This document shows positions 4,128 through 5,623 of a stretch of DNA of 5,623 nucleotides, piece after piece. This DNA comes from Promethearchaeota archaeon (GTDB lineage: Archaea; Asgardarchaeota; Lokiarchaeia; Sigynarchaeales; SOKP01): assembly GCA_030620005.1 (NCBI GenBank), contig JAUXAJ010000313.1, forward strand, positions 1 to 5,623, in the 5' to 3' direction. The position numbers were made by a program, and so were the translations under genes. The stretch's first letter is position 1. Each line of letters opens with the position of its first letter. The notes beneath the pieces are model-generated. The model made no database searches and was not told the DNA's origin. It worked only from the letters and a program-made list of their open reading frames with translations.

Positions 4128-5623
4128 CTTTTTTTTTTTAATTGGTAATCGAATAATAAAAGTTGAACCTTTATTTCTACCTTCGGATTCAAGCAATATT
4201 TTTCCACCGTGTAATTCTACTATTTCTTTCGATAAATACAATCCAAGACCAGATCCCTCTGTACGTACATCCATCCCCAAACCGCCTCTTTCAATCTTGC
4301 CAAATTTTTTAAAAATCTTTTCCTTCTCTTCTCTCGTAAAACCTACGCCATTGTCCTTTATTTTAATATCTAGCCCCTCATCATTCAATTCTAAGGTAAT
4401 GGAAATTAAACCATTGATAGGAGAGTTATTTATGGCGTTTTCTATTAAATTCAAGATTACTCGTTCAATTCTTACTTTATCGATTTTAATATAAGTAATT
4501 TCATTACAATCAAAAGTTATCGATATATTTCGTTCCATTGTTAAACTATCTAAATCATTAATAACATCTGTTATGATTTTTACAATATTTTCTTTCTTCT
4601 TTTCTAACTTCACTTCATAAGATTCAATTTGCATGACTTTAAGCAAATTTTCAACCAGCAATTTCAGTCTTTTTCCCCCTTGATAGATGATTTCTATGAA
4701 ATTAATGACTTCTTCGCTCATTTCTTCCTTAAAATTCTCCAAGAGAATTTGAGGTGTGCTATATATAGAAATTAACGGAGTTCTTAACTCGTGATACGCT
4801 TTCGTGATAAATTGATTTTTCAATTGATCGATTTCTTCTAACTTTTTCATGTGCTTCTTAATCGTGATTTCTGCTCTTCTCCTATCCAAGATATCGCTTA
4901 TTATTCCAACAATATTTGATTTATTCTCATGCGTTAACAAACTAAGCTTAATTGAAACTGGAACATAATAATAGCCTTTTTTGTGGAGAAATTCTGATTC
5001 TAAATATACTTTTTCATTAAACTCTAACACTCTCTTAATGGCATTTTTCATAAGATTTTTATCTTCAGGAAGAATCAAATTGTATATACTATATCCAATC
5101 AATAGTTCAGGTCCATGTCCACAGATTTCACGAACTTGAGGACTTACATGTGTTAAAACCCCATTCCTATTAATTTCAATAGTAGCATCCGCCATGTTAT
5201 TTATGAGATTACGATATTTTTCTTCGGATTCTTTTAATTCTTCAGTCCTTTTTTTAACGATTTCTTCCAAGTTCTCGTTTAATATTCTCAGGTTATTTTC
5301 TGATTCTTTTAATTTTTCCTCTGTTTTACGTTTATCGTTAATTAATTGCTGTTTTTCTAAGGAATTTCTAACGCTTGCGAGCAAATCATCAATGTTTAAA
5401 GGTTTAAGGATGTAAGCCGAAGCGCCTTCGTTCAATGCTTGTATTGTCGATTCTATATCCGTGTTAGCAGTAACCATTATCACTTCTACATCTGGATGCA
5501 TTTCTTTTAAAGGTGCTAATAACTCTGTTCCATCCATATCAGGTAGTCTAATGTCTAACAAAACAATATTATAATATTCCTCTTGCGCTTTCTCTATTGC
5601 TTCATGTCCCGTCATTGCAGTGT
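4113..5623 (-). CDS. Cytoplasmic REC-PAS sensor histidine kinase, N-terminus off-window
   Basis: The frame is open at the right edge. By alignment with the downstream paralog, an internal Met at 5615 matches residue 35 there, so about 34 codons lie beyond the window and the full length should be near 534. Residues here count from that Met. Receiver: phospho-acceptor D21 in VLLDIRLPD, T49, K71. Coiled-coil linker about 83-130 (KRTEEL). One PAS, about 130-240. HisKA: H275 in YHELRTP with E276/T279. HATPase_c: N box N389/N393, G1 DNGVGF 421-426, G2 GSGLGLYL 454-461. The fold and key residues are intact, so it should be active. Differences from the paralog: one PAS fewer, Tyr rather than Ser just before the His, and Asn396 where the paralog's N box has Lys. 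The C-terminus is a lysine-rich tail ending NLGQ, read through an 11-base homopolymer. No membrane span. Confidence 0.93.
   Translation of the reverse strand, partial: TAMTGHEAIEKAQEEYYNIVLLDIRLPDMDGTELLAPLKEMHPDVEVIMVTANTDIESTIQALNEGASAYILKPLNIDDLLASVRNSLEKQQLINDKRKTEEKLKESENNLRILNENLEEIVKKRTEELKESEEKYRNLINNMADATIEINRNGVLTHVSPQVREICGHGPELLIGYSIYNLILPEDKNLMKNAIKRVLEFNEKVYLESEFLHKKGYYYVPVSIKLSLLTHENKSNIVGIISDILDRRRAEITIKKHMKKLEEIDQLKNQFITKAYHELRTPLISIYSTPQILLENFKEEMSEEVINFIEIIYQGGKRLKLLVENLLKVMQIESYEVKLEKKKENIVKIITDVINDLDSLTMERNISITFDCNEITYIKIDKVRIERVILNLIENAINNSPINGLISITLELNDEGLDIKIKDNGVGFTREEKEKIFKKFGKIERGGLGMDVRTEGSGLGLYLSKEIVELHGGKILLESEGRNKGSTFIIRLPIKKKKNLGQ

Noticed and set aside
4297..5415. 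Two plus-strand ORFs of 65 and 73 codons opposite the second kinase
   Set aside because: They are antisense shadows of a well-supported kinase gene, with compositions explained by its complement.

Overview
The window is strongly AT-rich and dominated by two large, tandem, leftward-reading genes for soluble receiver-PAS-histidine kinases. Both are recognisable paralogs. The N-terminal receiver fused to PAS sensors and a HisKA/HATPase_c core, the very AT-rich spacers with T-tract termination signals and TATA-like boxes, and the small lysine- and isoleucine-rich ORFs fit an archaeon. An Asgard (Lokiarchaeia-like) genome is my best guess. This rests on overall style and on recalled family resemblance, not on any marker gene, so it is tentative.

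Layout, left to right. (1) Positions 1-85 hold the start of a leftward gene that runs off the left edge; its TTG start has a good Shine-Dalgarno. (2) Positions 86-613 are mostly non-coding: palindromes, an A9 tract, a possible decayed leftward reading frame (355-595) and a 16-bp tandem duplication. (3) Positions 614-781 (minus) encode a well-formed 55-residue protein with a strong Shine-Dalgarno, a GTG start and a TATA-like box. (4) Positions 782-1085 have no clear gene. (5) Positions 1086-1364 (plus) encode a small basic protein with an RGK tandem repeat; its 5' end is confused by a second open frame. (6) Positions 1565-1823 (plus) look like the front part of a small gene whose end has been lost where the first kinase begins. 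(7) Positions 1824-3785 (minus) are a complete 653-residue REC-PAS-PAS-HisKA-HATPase kinase. (8) A 327-bp spacer holds terminator-like and promoter-like signals. (9) Positions 4113-5623 (minus) are a second REC-PAS-HisKA-HATPase kinase; its first ~34 codons lie beyond the right edge.

How the genes may work together. The two kinases are products of duplication followed by divergence. By hand count their receiver (86%) and ATPase (80%) domains stayed close, while the dimerisation/phosphotransfer domain fell to about 49%, and the second kinase lacks one whole PAS module. That pattern suggests the two copies were separated so that they sense different inputs and avoid cross-talk. No separate DNA-binding response regulator is present here, so the output partner is not visible. 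The left third of the window looks like a graveyard of small or broken genes rather than an operon. I see no rRNA, tRNA, CRISPR array or complete mobile element.
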